From NCBI GenBank assembly GCA_001752465.1, contig MDJB01000023.1:62001-126000 (forward strand): a stretch of DNA of 64,000 nucleotides. The letters run 5' to 3'. The first letter of the stretch is position 1. Every line of letters begins with the position of its first letter. A program made the translations under genes and the position numbers. This document shows, piece after piece, positions 47,882 to 56,173 of the stretch. Under the pieces are notes generated by a model. It saw only the letters and a program-made list of their open reading frames with translations. It was not told the DNA's origin and ran no database searches. This DNA is from Haemophilus quentini. Its GTDB lineage: Bacteria > Pseudomonadota > Gammaproteobacteria > Enterobacterales > Pasteurellaceae.

Positions 47882-47920
47882 AAAAAGGCTTTTACTTTCC
47901 TTATAGTAAAAGCCTTTTTT
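47882..47920 (+). terminator. Strong terminator after the capsid gene
   Basis: AAAAAGGCTTTTACT pairs perfectly with AGTAAAAGCCTTTTT (15 bp) around an eight-base loop, followed by T. It closes the rightward arm. Between it and the adhesin remnant only a 10-bp direct repeat TTATCTCGCT (47964 and 47987) was noticed. Confidence 0.9.
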
Positions 47921-48005
47921 GTGTAATAACGTTTCAATATATGAAAGTTTTTTGATAATTGATTTATCTCGCTTTTTTTGTGGTGGTTATCTCGCTCGGG
48001 TTTAA

Positions 48006-48412
48006 AATATCAATGTAAGTGGTTCAGATGGTGAAACACCTACTAAAATTACAGGTGTGGCTCCAGGTGAAATTTCATCAACTTCAAAAGATGCTGTGAA
48101 TGGTAGCCAGTTACATGCAATAGCTGCTGGTGTTGGCCATAGACTTGGCGATTTGAATAACAGATCAACCGTGTTGGTAAACGAGCAGATGCGGGTACTG
48201 CAAGTGCATTAGCAGCGGCGACTATTCCGCAAGCTTATACACCAGGTAAGAGCTTAGTTAGTATTGCAGCTGGTAACTACCAAGGGCAAAATGGTCTTGC
48301 AGTAGGTATGTCTCGTATTTCTGATAACGGTAAGATCATCATCCGTTTATCTGGTACGGCAAATACTCAAGGTAAAACTGGCGTTGCTGCTGGCGTAGGT
48401 TACCAATGGTAA
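48006..48412 (+). pseudogene. 3' remnant of a trimeric autotransporter adhesin (Hia/Hsf/YadA type)
   Basis: The start of the gene is missing; the remnant begins abruptly at NINVSGSDGETPTKITGV. It contains the head-neck motif SKDAVNGSQLHAIAAG, then a one-base deletion near 48160 shifts the frame (LGDLNNR to INRVGKRADAGTASALAAAT). The shifted frame then runs through a complete YadA anchor (TIPQAYTPGKSLVSIAAGNY, IRLSGTANTQGKTGVAAGVGYQW). Such proteins are surface adhesins of Haemophilus. The passenger and signal peptide are gone, so no product is expected. Confidence 0.85.
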
Positions 48413-48441
48413 TCAGCTGGTAGCGAAAACATAATGAAAAA

Positions 48442-48466
48442 ACACCGCAAAGTGCGGTGTTTTTTT
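48442..48466 (+). terminator. Intrinsic terminator after the adhesin remnant
   Basis: ACACCGCA-AAG-TGCGGTGT followed by six T, with an uptake signal in the right arm. Confidence 0.9.
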
Positions 48467-48669
48467 ATGTCTTTTTTATTTATTCTCATTTAGAAAAGAG
48501 GATTTTTATGATGAAAATCTACTTCAAAGCAGTCTCCAAAACTTGCGGGAAATCTACCGCACTTTTGTGCTAAATGAGAAAATGCCAACAGGATTTTAAC
48601 ATTGCATTAGCAATTATTTTTCAATAATTAGTTTAATAGTATCAATCACTTACAATCTTAACAAATTGA

Positions 48670-48688
48670 ATTGAGAGTCAATCTCAAT
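48670..48688. promoter_or_regulatory. Fur-like palindrome upstream of hyfA
   Basis: ATTGAGA-GTCAA-TCTCAAT is a 19-bp palindrome. It agrees with the Fur-box variant AATGAGAATCATTCTCATT in 15 of 19 positions. It lies about 200 bp before hyfA. The match is by eye. Confidence 0.35.
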
Positions 48689-48723
48689 ACGAAATTTTCC
48701 CTTCGATAAAAATAAAAAAATTT

Positions 48724-48737
48724 ATGATCTCAGTCAA
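48724..48737 (+). promoter_or_regulatory. FNR-like site upstream of hyfA
   Basis: ATGAT-CTCA-GTCAA agrees with TTGAT-N4-ATCAA in eight of ten positions. It lies 134 bp before the hyfA start. Anaerobic control of a hydrogenase is expected, and a closer match lies before hypF. Confidence 0.4.
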
Positions 48738-48871
48738 TAAAACAATCGTTTTACTCTAGTTTGGGTAACTCTGAAGGAGTATCCTTATTTCCAGAGTGGT
48801 TATTGTGATGTATTGGCGTAATGCCTTCCACCTACTTTCTGTTTCTATCTATACATACTTTGGGGGAAAAT

Positions 48872-49471
48872 ATGAACCGTTTTGTTATAGGTGATCCGAA
48901 AGATTGCATTGGATGCAATACCTGTATGGCTGCTTGCAGCGAAGTACACAAAACTTTTGGATTACAATCCTTTCCGCGGTTACAAGTAATGCGTAACGAC
49001 GATATTACTGTGCCGATTTTATGTCGTCATTGTGATGATTCACCTTGTGCTACGGTATGCCCTGTACATGCAATTAAGCACGAAAATGACACTATTCAAT
49101 TAAACGAAGGTTTGTGTATTGGCTGTAAACTTTGCGCCATTGCTTGTCCATTCGGGGCGATTACTCAACACGGTAGCGCACCATTAGATGCACCAAATCA
49201 CTACAACAGTTTCTCTTTCACTGATGCGGTAAAACGTGATATTCGCACTGCACCGAATAATACCGATGTTCATAATATGCTTGCATGGGAACCTGGTGTA
49301 AAAGCTATCGCAGTGAAATGCGACCTTTGCTATTTCCGTGAAGAAGGTCCTGCTTGTATGCAAACTTGCCCAACAAAAACTTTATTCTTAATTAGTGATG
49401 AGAGTATCGAACAAGCAAATCGCAAAAAACGCGAAATGGCAATGATGGGTTCTCCTGTCGTGCCAAGATAA
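48872..49471 (+). CDS. hyfA: Hydrogenase-4 ferredoxin-type subunit HyfA
   Basis: Electron-transfer subunit (HycB/HyfA type) with four 4Fe-4S cysteine clusters: CIGCNTCMAAC, CRHCDDSPCATVCP, CIGCKLCAIACP and CDLCYFREEGPACMQTCP. It links formate dehydrogenase H to the membrane hydrogenase. The length of 199 residues is typical (E. coli HyfA 205). The frame is open 17 codons further upstream, but GGGGGA precedes the ATG at 48872 and the conserved start MNRFVIGDPKDCIGC begins there. First gene of the operon. Confidence 0.95.
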   Translation: MNRFVIGDPKDCIGCNTCMAACSEVHKTFGLQSFPRLQVMRNDDITVPILCRHCDDSPCATVCPVHAIKHENDTIQLNEGLCIGCKLCAIACPFGAITQHGSAPLDAPNHYNSFSFTDAVKRDIRTAPNNTDVHNMLAWEPGVKAIAVKCDLCYFREEGPACMQTCPTKTLFLISDESIEQANRKKREMAMMGSPVVPR

Positions 49472-49513
49472 AAGTTTATTGTTTGTTTACTCGTTAATCA
49501 ATGGAGTGAAATT

Positions 49514-51535
49514 ATGAGTTCTTCAATCAGTTTACTCATCACGTCCTTGTTGATTTATGTCATTGGTGCGTTTATTTCTCTCGCTGTGCGAAAAAATGAA
49601 CAACTTTCAATCAATATATCCGGCATGACTGGTGTACTTGGTGGCTTGTTAGGCATTGTTGCCTGCATTCCCGTGCTTATCAGCAACGATACGGTCGTTG
49701 ATGTGTTTTCAACCCCTTTCGACTTCGCCCAATTTTCAATCCGCATTGACGGATTAGCTGCGTTTATGGTGTGTGTAATTTCTTTAATGGTTATTATCAC
49801 CGCACTTTATTCCTTTTCCTATGTGAAAGAATACATTGGCAAAGGCGCTGGCACAATGGGTTTCTTTATGAATTTGTTCATCGCCTCAATGGTTGCCTTA
49901 GTCACCAGCGATAACGCTTTCTACTTTTTAGTGTTCTTTGAAATGATGTCTTTGGCATCTTACTTTTTAGTACTGACCGAACAAGATGACAACGCAACCA
50001 ATGCGGGCTTATTGTATTTCTTCATTGCTCACGCTGGTTCTGTGTTGATTATGATCGCTTTCTTTATTTTCTATTGCTACGCAGGTAGCTTTGAATTTAA
50101 AGCCTTCCGCCACACAGAGCTTTCAATGCCTTTAGCCTTTACGGTATTTATTTTGGCATTTCTTGGTTTTGGCGCAAAAGCAGGGATGATTCCATTGCAT
50201 AGCTGGTTACCAAAAGCTCACCCAGCTGCACCTTCTCATGCTTCTGCAATGATGTCTGGTGTGATGGTTAAAATCGGTATCTTTGGGATTATCAAAGTTG
50301 GTATTGATCTACTTGGCGCACACAATATGTGGTTTGGTGTGATTGTGCTTGCTTTTGGCGCAGTTTCTTCTGTGCTTGGCGTACTTTATGCCTTAGCAGA
50401 ACATGACATCAAAAAACTTTTGGCGTATCACACCGTAGAAAACATCGGCATTATTATGATGGGTGTGGGTGTCGGTATGATTGGTATGGCCATTCATAAT
50501 CCTGTGCTTGCTATTGTCGGTTTACTTGGCGGTTTATATCACTTACTTAACCATGCGGTATTCAAAGGCTTATTGTTCTTGGGCGCTGGTTCTGTGATGT
50601 ACCGTTTACATTCAAAAGATATGGATTTAATGGGCGGACTTGGAAAATTAATGCCATTTACTGCTTTCTGTTTCTTGATTGGTACTATGGCAATTTCAGC
50701 ATTACCACCGTTTAACGGTTTTGTGAGTGAATGGTTTACTTATCAATCTTTATTCGGCTTAAGCCAACACAATGATGTGGTATTACGTATCGCAGGCCCT
50801 GTTGCAATCATTATGCTTGCCTTAACAGGTGCGCTTGCCGCACTTTGTTTCGTGAAAGTGTATGGCATTAGCTTTGGTGGTGCACCACGCAGCGAAAAAG
50901 CAGCACATGCACGCGAAGTGCCAAAACCAATGGTGATTGCAATGGCAATCTTGGCATTATTCTGCGTACTTTTAGGCGTAGGCGCTTCTGTGGTCACTCC
51001 AATAATTGCCAATATTGCAACCGCACTTTCTCATAATGAAATGCTTAATTTAGCAGAAAATGGCGTAGTGGTAGCAAGCAATACACCGAATACGGCGCTT
51101 TCTACACCAATGGTGAGCATTATGTTGATTGCATTCTTTGTGCTGCCGTTTATGTATTACGCTTATACCAAAGGCAATCGTATGGCAGATCGTACAAAAG
51201 GCAATCCTTGGGCTTGTGGTTATGCTTACGAAATGGATATGGCAGCCTCTGCGGGTAGTTTTACTCGTCCGCTTCGTATCATCTTCAAGCCACTTTATAC
51301 CTTGCGTCAAGTGCTTGATCCTGCGCCTGCTGGTGCAAAAGGTATCAATGCATTAATTTCAGGTGCGACCAAAACAGAACCATTCTGGGAAGAAAAAGTA
51401 ACAATGCCGATTGCGCATTTTATCCCATGGTTAGGTCGTAAAATTCAATGGCTACAACAAGGCGACTTCCGCGTTTATTGCGTGTACTTCGTGATTGCCT
51501 TGGTTGTGTTATTACTTTCCATTGCGTTGATGTAG
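49514..51535 (+). CDS. hyfB: Hydrogenase-4 membrane subunit HyfB
   Basis: Large antiporter-like proton-channel subunit homologous to NuoL/Mrp proteins. The 673 residues agree with E. coli HyfB. Transmembrane helices run throughout. The conserved channel segments include MIPLHSWLPKAHPAAPSHASAMMSGVMVK and HDIKKLLAYHTVENIGI. AATGGAGTG precedes the ATG. It carries an in-frame uptake signal near 49800. Confidence 0.96.
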   Translation: MSSSISLLITSLLIYVIGAFISLAVRKNEQLSINISGMTGVLGGLLGIVACIPVLISNDTVVDVFSTPFDFAQFSIRIDGLAAFMVCVISLMVIITALYSFSYVKEYIGKGAGTMGFFMNLFIASMVALVTSDNAFYFLVFFEMMSLASYFLVLTEQDDNATNAGLLYFFIAHAGSVLIMIAFFIFYCYAGSFEFKAFRHTELSMPLAFTVFILAFLGFGAKAGMIPLHSWLPKAHPAAPSHASAMMSGVMVKIGIFGIIKVGIDLLGAHNMWFGVIVLAFGAVSSVLGVLYALAEHDIKKLLAYHTVENIGIIMMGVGVGMIGMAIHNPVLAIVGLLGGLYHLLNHAVFKGLLFLGAGSVMYRLHSKDMDLMGGLGKLMPFTAFCFLIGTMAISALPPFNGFVSEWFTYQSLFGLSQHNDVVLRIAGPVAIIMLALTGALAALCFVKVYGISFGGAPRSEKAAHAREVPKPMVIAMAILALFCVLLGVGASVVTPIIANIATALSHNEMLNLAENGVVVASNTPNTALSTPMVSIMLIAFFVLPFMYYAYTKGNRMADRTKGNPWACGYAYEMDMAASAGSFTRPLRIIFKPLYTLRQVLDPAPAGAKGINALISGATKTEPFWEEKVTMPIAHFIPWLGRKIQWLQQGDFRVYCVYFVIALVVLLLSIALM

Positions 51536-51544
51536 GAGGAAATT

Positions 51545-52507
51545 ATGATTTCATTACCTTCAGAAATTTCCACTTCCGCTGGAATGTTCCTTTTAGCCAT
51601 TGTGCAAGCGTTAATTCTTCTTGCTTTGGCACCGCTCTTTTCAGGCATTTCACGGATGATTCGGGCTCGTATTCAATCCCGTCGTGGCCCGGGCTTGTTA
51701 CAAGATTATCGCGACATTGCTAAATTAATGACACGTCAAAATATTTGGCCAGATAATGCGGGTTGGGTATCTCGTGCTATGCCTTATGTGTTAATTAGCA
51801 CAGTCATGGTGGTTGCAATGAGTTTACCCATGTTTACTCATCACTCACCTTTTGGGGCAGGCAGTGATTTAATCACCGTTATTTATTTGTTCGCGTTGTT
51901 CCGCTTTTTCTTTTCAATTGCGGGTTTGGATTCTAACAGTACTTTCTCAAGTTTAGGTGCAAGCCGTGAGGTGACATTAGGCGTACTTGTTGAACCTATC
52001 TTAATGTTGGCATTCATTGTGATTGCTTTAATTGCAGGTTCTACAAATTTTGCAGTAATTAGCACCGCACTTTCTAGCCAACCTTGGCAATATCCCGTTG
52101 CAACAGTAATTGCCTTAGTTGCCGCTGCTTTTGCGATCTTTATTGAAATGGGCAAAATTCCATTTGACTTGGCTGAAGCAGAACAAGAACTTCAAGAAGG
52201 CCCACTTACTGAATATTCAGGCCCTTCTTTCGCCTTATTAAAAGTCGGTTTGAGTTTAAAATCAATGGTGGTTGCCTCTATCTTTGTGAGCGTGCTTTTC
52301 CCATTCGGTGCAGCACAAGAGTTCACGGTAAGTGCGGTCATTTTAGGTATCGTTTCTTTCTTTGTGAAATTACTCGTGGTATTTATCGCCGCATGTGTGT
52401 TTGAAAACACATTGGCACGTACCCGCTTTATGCTAACAGGACGTTTAACTGTGGTCGGCTTCGGCATTTCAGTGTTGGCGTTTGTGTTTTACTTCACAGG
52501 ATTGTAA
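51545..52507 (+). CDS. hyfC: Hydrogenase-4 membrane subunit HyfC
   Basis: NuoH-like membrane anchor that connects the hydrogenase arm to the proton-pumping subunits. 320 residues, about eight helices. The cytoplasmic loop RARIQSRRGPGLLQDYRDIAKL and EMGKIPFDLAEAEQELQEGPLTEYSGPSFALLK are the family signatures. AGGAGG lies before the ATG, 9 bp after hyfB. Confidence 0.96.
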   Translation: MISLPSEISTSAGMFLLAIVQALILLALAPLFSGISRMIRARIQSRRGPGLLQDYRDIAKLMTRQNIWPDNAGWVSRAMPYVLISTVMVVAMSLPMFTHHSPFGAGSDLITVIYLFALFRFFFSIAGLDSNSTFSSLGASREVTLGVLVEPILMLAFIVIALIAGSTNFAVISTALSSQPWQYPVATVIALVAAAFAIFIEMGKIPFDLAEAEQELQEGPLTEYSGPSFALLKVGLSLKSMVVASIFVSVLFPFGAAQEFTVSAVILGIVSFFVKLLVVFIAACVFENTLARTRFMLTGRLTVVGFGISVLAFVFYFTGL

Positions 52508-52516
52508 GGAGGAAAT

Positions 52517-53962
52517 ATGGAACGTTTAGCACTAATTACAATCATTTTGCCGTTTGTCGGTGCGTTTATTGTGGGGGTGAACAAACAATCTTTCCCTAAA
52601 ATTGCCACAATTTTTGCCGCACTAGCTACCCTTGGCACACTTGCTGTGGCGGGGCAGTGGTATGCAAATGGCGCACAATCTGTCACCTATGATTTAGTTA
52701 AATTTGGTGATACTGCCATCTTCGGCGTGACCTTAGATGCAGTGAGTACATTAATTGCCTTTGCCGTTGTGGGTTTAGGTTTCTTAATTTGCTTATATTC
52801 TTGTGGTTATTTAACCGATAAAAACCGCGAACATCCACATAATGGATTACCTCGTTTTTATGCTTTCTTATTGATTTTCATTGGTGCAATGGCAGGCTTG
52901 GTGTATTCATCAACTTTAGCGGGTCAGTTGCTTTTCTTTGAAATCACAGGGGGATGTTCTTGGGCATTAATCAGCTATTATCAAAGCCAAAAAGCAATGG
53001 CGGCTGCGATGAAAGCGTTGATTATCACTCACGTAGGTTCATTAGGTTTATATCTTGCTGCGGCTTATTTATTTAGCCAATCTGGCACATTCTCTATCAC
53101 CGCGTTAGAACATCTTGCGCCAGAAGCGAAAACTATTGTGTTGTTTGGGGTGATGTTTGCCGCATGGGGTAAATCAGCACAACTTCCAATGCAAATTTGG
53201 TTACCAAATGCGATGGAAGCACCAACACCAGTCAGTGCATATTTGCACGCCGCATCAATGGTAAAAGTGGGCGTCTATATTTTCGCTCGTTCCGTGATGT
53301 CTGCTGGTGAAATTCCTCACATTGTGGGTGAAGTGGGAATTGTGATGGCAATGATTACATTGATTTATGGTTTCTTAATGTACTTGCCACAAGCGGATTT
53401 AAAACGCTTACTTGCGTATTCAACTATTACTCAACTTTCTTACATTTTCATCGGGCTTTCTCTTGCAGCATTAGGTTCTAAATTAGCTTTTGTTGCAGCG
53501 ATTGCTTATATCTTTAACCACGCCTTTGCGAAAAGCTTATTCTTCTTGGTAGCGGGTTCATTGAGTTATGCCACTGGCACACGTTCAATGCCTCGTTTAC
53601 AAGGGATTATGCGCACCATGCCTGTGGTTGGTACAGGATTTGGTATTGCCGCATTGGCTATTGCTGGTGTGCCACCGTTTAACGGTTTCTTCAGCAAATT
53701 CCCATTGTTTGCCGCTGGTTTCGACCTCGGGCAAGAATATTCATGGGTAACTTGGTTAATGGTGATTGCGTTGATTGAATCTACGGCAACATTTGTTTGG
53801 TTGCTTTATAAATTTGGTCAATGCGTTATCGGTAAACCATCTGAAGACGTGCAAAATGCGCAACCATTGCCATTCTCTATGACATTTGTTTTAGTGATTT
53901 TAATGGTGATGTCTGTGTGTTCTAGCTTTATCGCTGCCTATTGGTTAGGTCTTGCGGGTTAA
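52517..53962 (+). CDS. hyfD: Hydrogenase-4 membrane subunit HyfD
   Basis: Antiporter-like subunit (NuoN/M type), 481 residues and about 14 helices. Conserved segments are WGKSAQLPMQIWLPNAMEAPTPVSAYLHAASMVK and QADLKRLLAYSTITQLSYI. HyfD, E and F are present in hydrogenase-4 (FHL-2) but absent from hydrogenase-3 (FHL-1), so they define the type of this operon. AAGGAGG precedes the ATG. Confidence 0.95.
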   Translation: MERLALITIILPFVGAFIVGVNKQSFPKIATIFAALATLGTLAVAGQWYANGAQSVTYDLVKFGDTAIFGVTLDAVSTLIAFAVVGLGFLICLYSCGYLTDKNREHPHNGLPRFYAFLLIFIGAMAGLVYSSTLAGQLLFFEITGGCSWALISYYQSQKAMAAAMKALIITHVGSLGLYLAAAYLFSQSGTFSITALEHLAPEAKTIVLFGVMFAAWGKSAQLPMQIWLPNAMEAPTPVSAYLHAASMVKVGVYIFARSVMSAGEIPHIVGEVGIVMAMITLIYGFLMYLPQADLKRLLAYSTITQLSYIFIGLSLAALGSKLAFVAAIAYIFNHAFAKSLFFLVAGSLSYATGTRSMPRLQGIMRTMPVVGTGFGIAALAIAGVPPFNGFFSKFPLFAAGFDLGQEYSWVTWLMVIALIESTATFVWLLYKFGQCVIGKPSEDVQNAQPLPFSMTFVLVILMVMSVCSSFIAAYWLGLAG

Positions 53963-53972
53963 GGAGAGAATT

Positions 53973-54611
53973 ATGTTAATGATCAATGTATTAGCGAGTT
54001 TACTCATCATTACATCGCTTTGTGTCATTATGGCAAAAACCGCAAAAAAATCCGCGTTATGCTATGGCTTACAGTCTCTTGTATTGGTGGTGTTATTCGT
54101 TTATTTGGCATTTGAAATGCAAGCTCACGAACTTTATATGTGGTCGATTAGTGCATTCATCACGAAAGTATTATTAGTGCCAGGAATTTTAATCTTTTCT
54201 TTACGAAAAATTGACGAAAGTCAAACTCCTGCAGGAATGAATATCGCTTGGTTGATCCCGATCACATCTATCATCGTTTGCTTATGTTACTTTGTTGTCA
54301 TTCCAGTGAATTTACCGTTAGTTGAACATTTAAAACCAGCGTTGTCAGTATCACTTAGCCACTTCCTTTTAGGTTTAGTGTGTATTGTGAGCCAACGCAA
54401 TATTGTGAAACAAGTTTTCGGTTATTGTTTAATGGAAAACGGTGCGCATTTAACATTGGCTTTACTTGCCAACAATGCACCAGAGTTAGTTGAAATCGGC
54501 ATTGCCACCGATGCGATTTTTGCGGTCATCATTATGGTCGTATTGGTGAATAAAATTTACCGCACTTTCAACACTGTTGATGCTAAACAACTTATGAGTT
54601 TGAAGGGGTAA
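53973..54611 (+). CDS. hyfE: Hydrogenase-4 membrane subunit HyfE
   Basis: NuoK-like small membrane subunit with 212 residues and about six helices. A GTG start seven codons earlier is open, but AAGGAG lies correctly before the ATG at 53973. It is specific to the Hyf type of complex. It follows hyfD by 10 bp. Confidence 0.93.
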   Translation: MLMINVLASLLIITSLCVIMAKTAKKSALCYGLQSLVLVVLFVYLAFEMQAHELYMWSISAFITKVLLVPGILIFSLRKIDESQTPAGMNIAWLIPITSIIVCLCYFVVIPVNLPLVEHLKPALSVSLSHFLLGLVCIVSQRNIVKQVFGYCLMENGAHLTLALLANNAPELVEIGIATDAIFAVIIMVVLVNKIYRTFNTVDAKQLMSLKG

Positions 54612-54615
54612 CGCT

Positions 54616-56154
54616 ATGTATGAACAATGGATAATTGCGTTATTAATCGCACCTTTAGTCATCGCTTTTGAAAGCTTTGCACTACGCGGAACAAAAAATC
54701 GGACAGTTTGTACCGCATTTCATATTACCGGGTTAATTTTGATGTTGTTCTTTTCCGTACAAGTCATTTCTGGCGTGTTGGAAAAAGGCAGTATCAGTGC
54801 ATTTAACAACTGGGTGTATGTTGATAGTCTTTCTGCCATTTTCTTAGGCTTAATTGCTGTCGTGGGTTCACTTGCTGGTGTGTATTCCATCGGTTATATG
54901 AACACAGAATTGGAAGAAGGGCATATTGATTTTAAAACCTATGCACATTACCACGGTTTCTTACACTTATTCTTCTTTACGATGATTGTGTCAGTTATCA
55001 CCAATAACTTGATTTTAATGTGGGTTGCCATTGAAGCGACAACATTAAGCTCTGCGTTTTTGGTCGGTACTTACAAACAAAAAACATCCCTTGAAGCCGC
55101 GTGGAAATACATCATCATCTGTTCTGTGGGGGTAGCATTCGGTTTATACGGCACACTTTTAACCTTTGCTAATGCAAATGGCGTGCTTGCCGATCCAAGC
55201 CAAGCGATTTTCTGGTCAGCCGTAAATCAACAAGCCACAGGTTTAAACCCAATGTTGATGTATATCGCATTCGCTTTCGTATTGATTGGTTTCGGCACGA
55301 AGTGCGGTCTATTTCCAATGCATACTTGGTTATCAGACGCACACAGTGAGGCACCAAGCCCAGTGAGTGCAATTTTATCAGCGGTGTTATTAAACTGTGC
55401 AATGCTTGTGGTGTTGCGTTACTACACATTGGTTTCAAAAGCAGTTGGCGCAGAATTTTCACAAACTTTAATGTTGATCTTTGGTTTACTTTCAGTGCTT
55501 GTAGCGGCGTTATTTATCATCGTGCAATTTGATATTAAACGTATGCTTGCTTACTCAAGTATCGAAAATATGGGCTTAATCAGCTTTGCTTTCGGTCTTG
55601 GTGGTCCAATTGGGGTATTTGCAGGTTTACTTCACACTATCAACCACAGTCTTGCGAAAACCTTATTATTCTGTGCATCGGGTAATATTCTATTGAAATA
55701 TAAAACCCGTGATATGAATCAAGTGCGTGGATTATGGCGTGTTGCACCAGTGAGTGCGGTGCTTTTCGCAGGTGGTGCGTTGGCATTGGGCGGTATCCCT
55801 CCATTTAACGTATTTGTGAGTGAATTTAGTGTTGTGGTCGCAGGGATTACAGCGGGTAAAACTTGGTTAGTTATTTTATGCTTAATTTTACTCACTATTG
55901 TGCTTGCAGGACTTGCCTTAATGCTATTAAAAACAGTGCTTGGCAAACAACCTGACAATGTTGAAGCAGGCGAAGTCAGTAAAGTCTCTTTGGCGGCAAT
56001 GGCCATACTATTGTTGTTAATGTTTGTAATGGGTATCCATATTGCAGAGCCAATCTTGCAGTTACTAAAAAGTGCGGTAGGAATTGTGCTTGGATCTGAA
56101 CATGTATCCTTTGGCGATATGCTAGTTTTACCTTGGCAAAGTTTAGCGAAATGA
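54616..56154 (+). CDS. hyfF: Hydrogenase-4 membrane subunit HyfF
   Basis: Third antiporter-like subunit, 512 residues (E. coli HyfF 526). Conserved segments are KCGLFPMHTWLSDAHSEAPSPVSAILSAVLL and FDIKRMLAYSSIENMGLI. AAGGGG lies before the ATG, four bases after the hyfE stop. Three antiporter-like subunits suggest ion pumping, as proposed for FHL-2. Confidence 0.95.
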   Translation: MYEQWIIALLIAPLVIAFESFALRGTKNRTVCTAFHITGLILMLFFSVQVISGVLEKGSISAFNNWVYVDSLSAIFLGLIAVVGSLAGVYSIGYMNTELEEGHIDFKTYAHYHGFLHLFFFTMIVSVITNNLILMWVAIEATTLSSAFLVGTYKQKTSLEAAWKYIIICSVGVAFGLYGTLLTFANANGVLADPSQAIFWSAVNQQATGLNPMLMYIAFAFVLIGFGTKCGLFPMHTWLSDAHSEAPSPVSAILSAVLLNCAMLVVLRYYTLVSKAVGAEFSQTLMLIFGLLSVLVAALFIIVQFDIKRMLAYSSIENMGLISFAFGLGGPIGVFAGLLHTINHSLAKTLLFCASGNILLKYKTRDMNQVRGLWRVAPVSAVLFAGGALALGGIPPFNVFVSEFSVVVAGITAGKTWLVILCLILLTIVLAGLALMLLKTVLGKQPDNVEAGEVSKVSLAAMAILLLLMFVMGIHIAEPILQLLKSAVGIVLGSEHVSFGDMLVLPWQSLAK

Positions 56155-56173
56155 TCGACAACTGGGGGAAAAA

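Larger units (their letters stand above)
42436..47920. mobile_element. Phage-derived block with C4-like immunity locus and capsid genes
   Basis: Two divergent arms meet in a 775-bp regulatory region. The leftward arm has an antirepressor-like gene, a 74-residue protein, a coiled-coil protein and a DUF3486-like protein. The rightward arm has a Mor-like activator, a Mu I-type protease and a capsid protein, then a strong terminator. No integrase, portal, large terminase or tail gene was found. It may be a deleted prophage or a phage satellite. Boundaries are approximate: the left is the MuB break and the right is the terminator before the adhesin remnant. Confidence 0.6.
48413..48871. other. Leader region between the adhesin remnant and hyfA
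   Basis: 459 bp without a convincing gene. It contains the adhesin terminator, a 21-codon frame at 48508 (MMKIYFKAVSKTCGKSTALL and one more residue) with a GAGGA site that ends in an uptake signal and is probably chance or a remnant, a Fur-like palindrome and an FNR-like site. No sigma-54 type GG-N10-GC promoter was found. Confidence 0.5.

Noticed and set aside
47964-47996. 10-bp direct repeat TTATCTCGCT as a phage attachment site
   Set aside because: Both copies lie on the same side of the block, only 23 bp apart; no matching copy was found at the left boundary.
48508-48573. 21-codon frame with a GAGGA site before hyfA
   Set aside because: It ends inside an uptake signal, has no hydrophobic or other recognisable character, and lies in a remnant-rich spacer.
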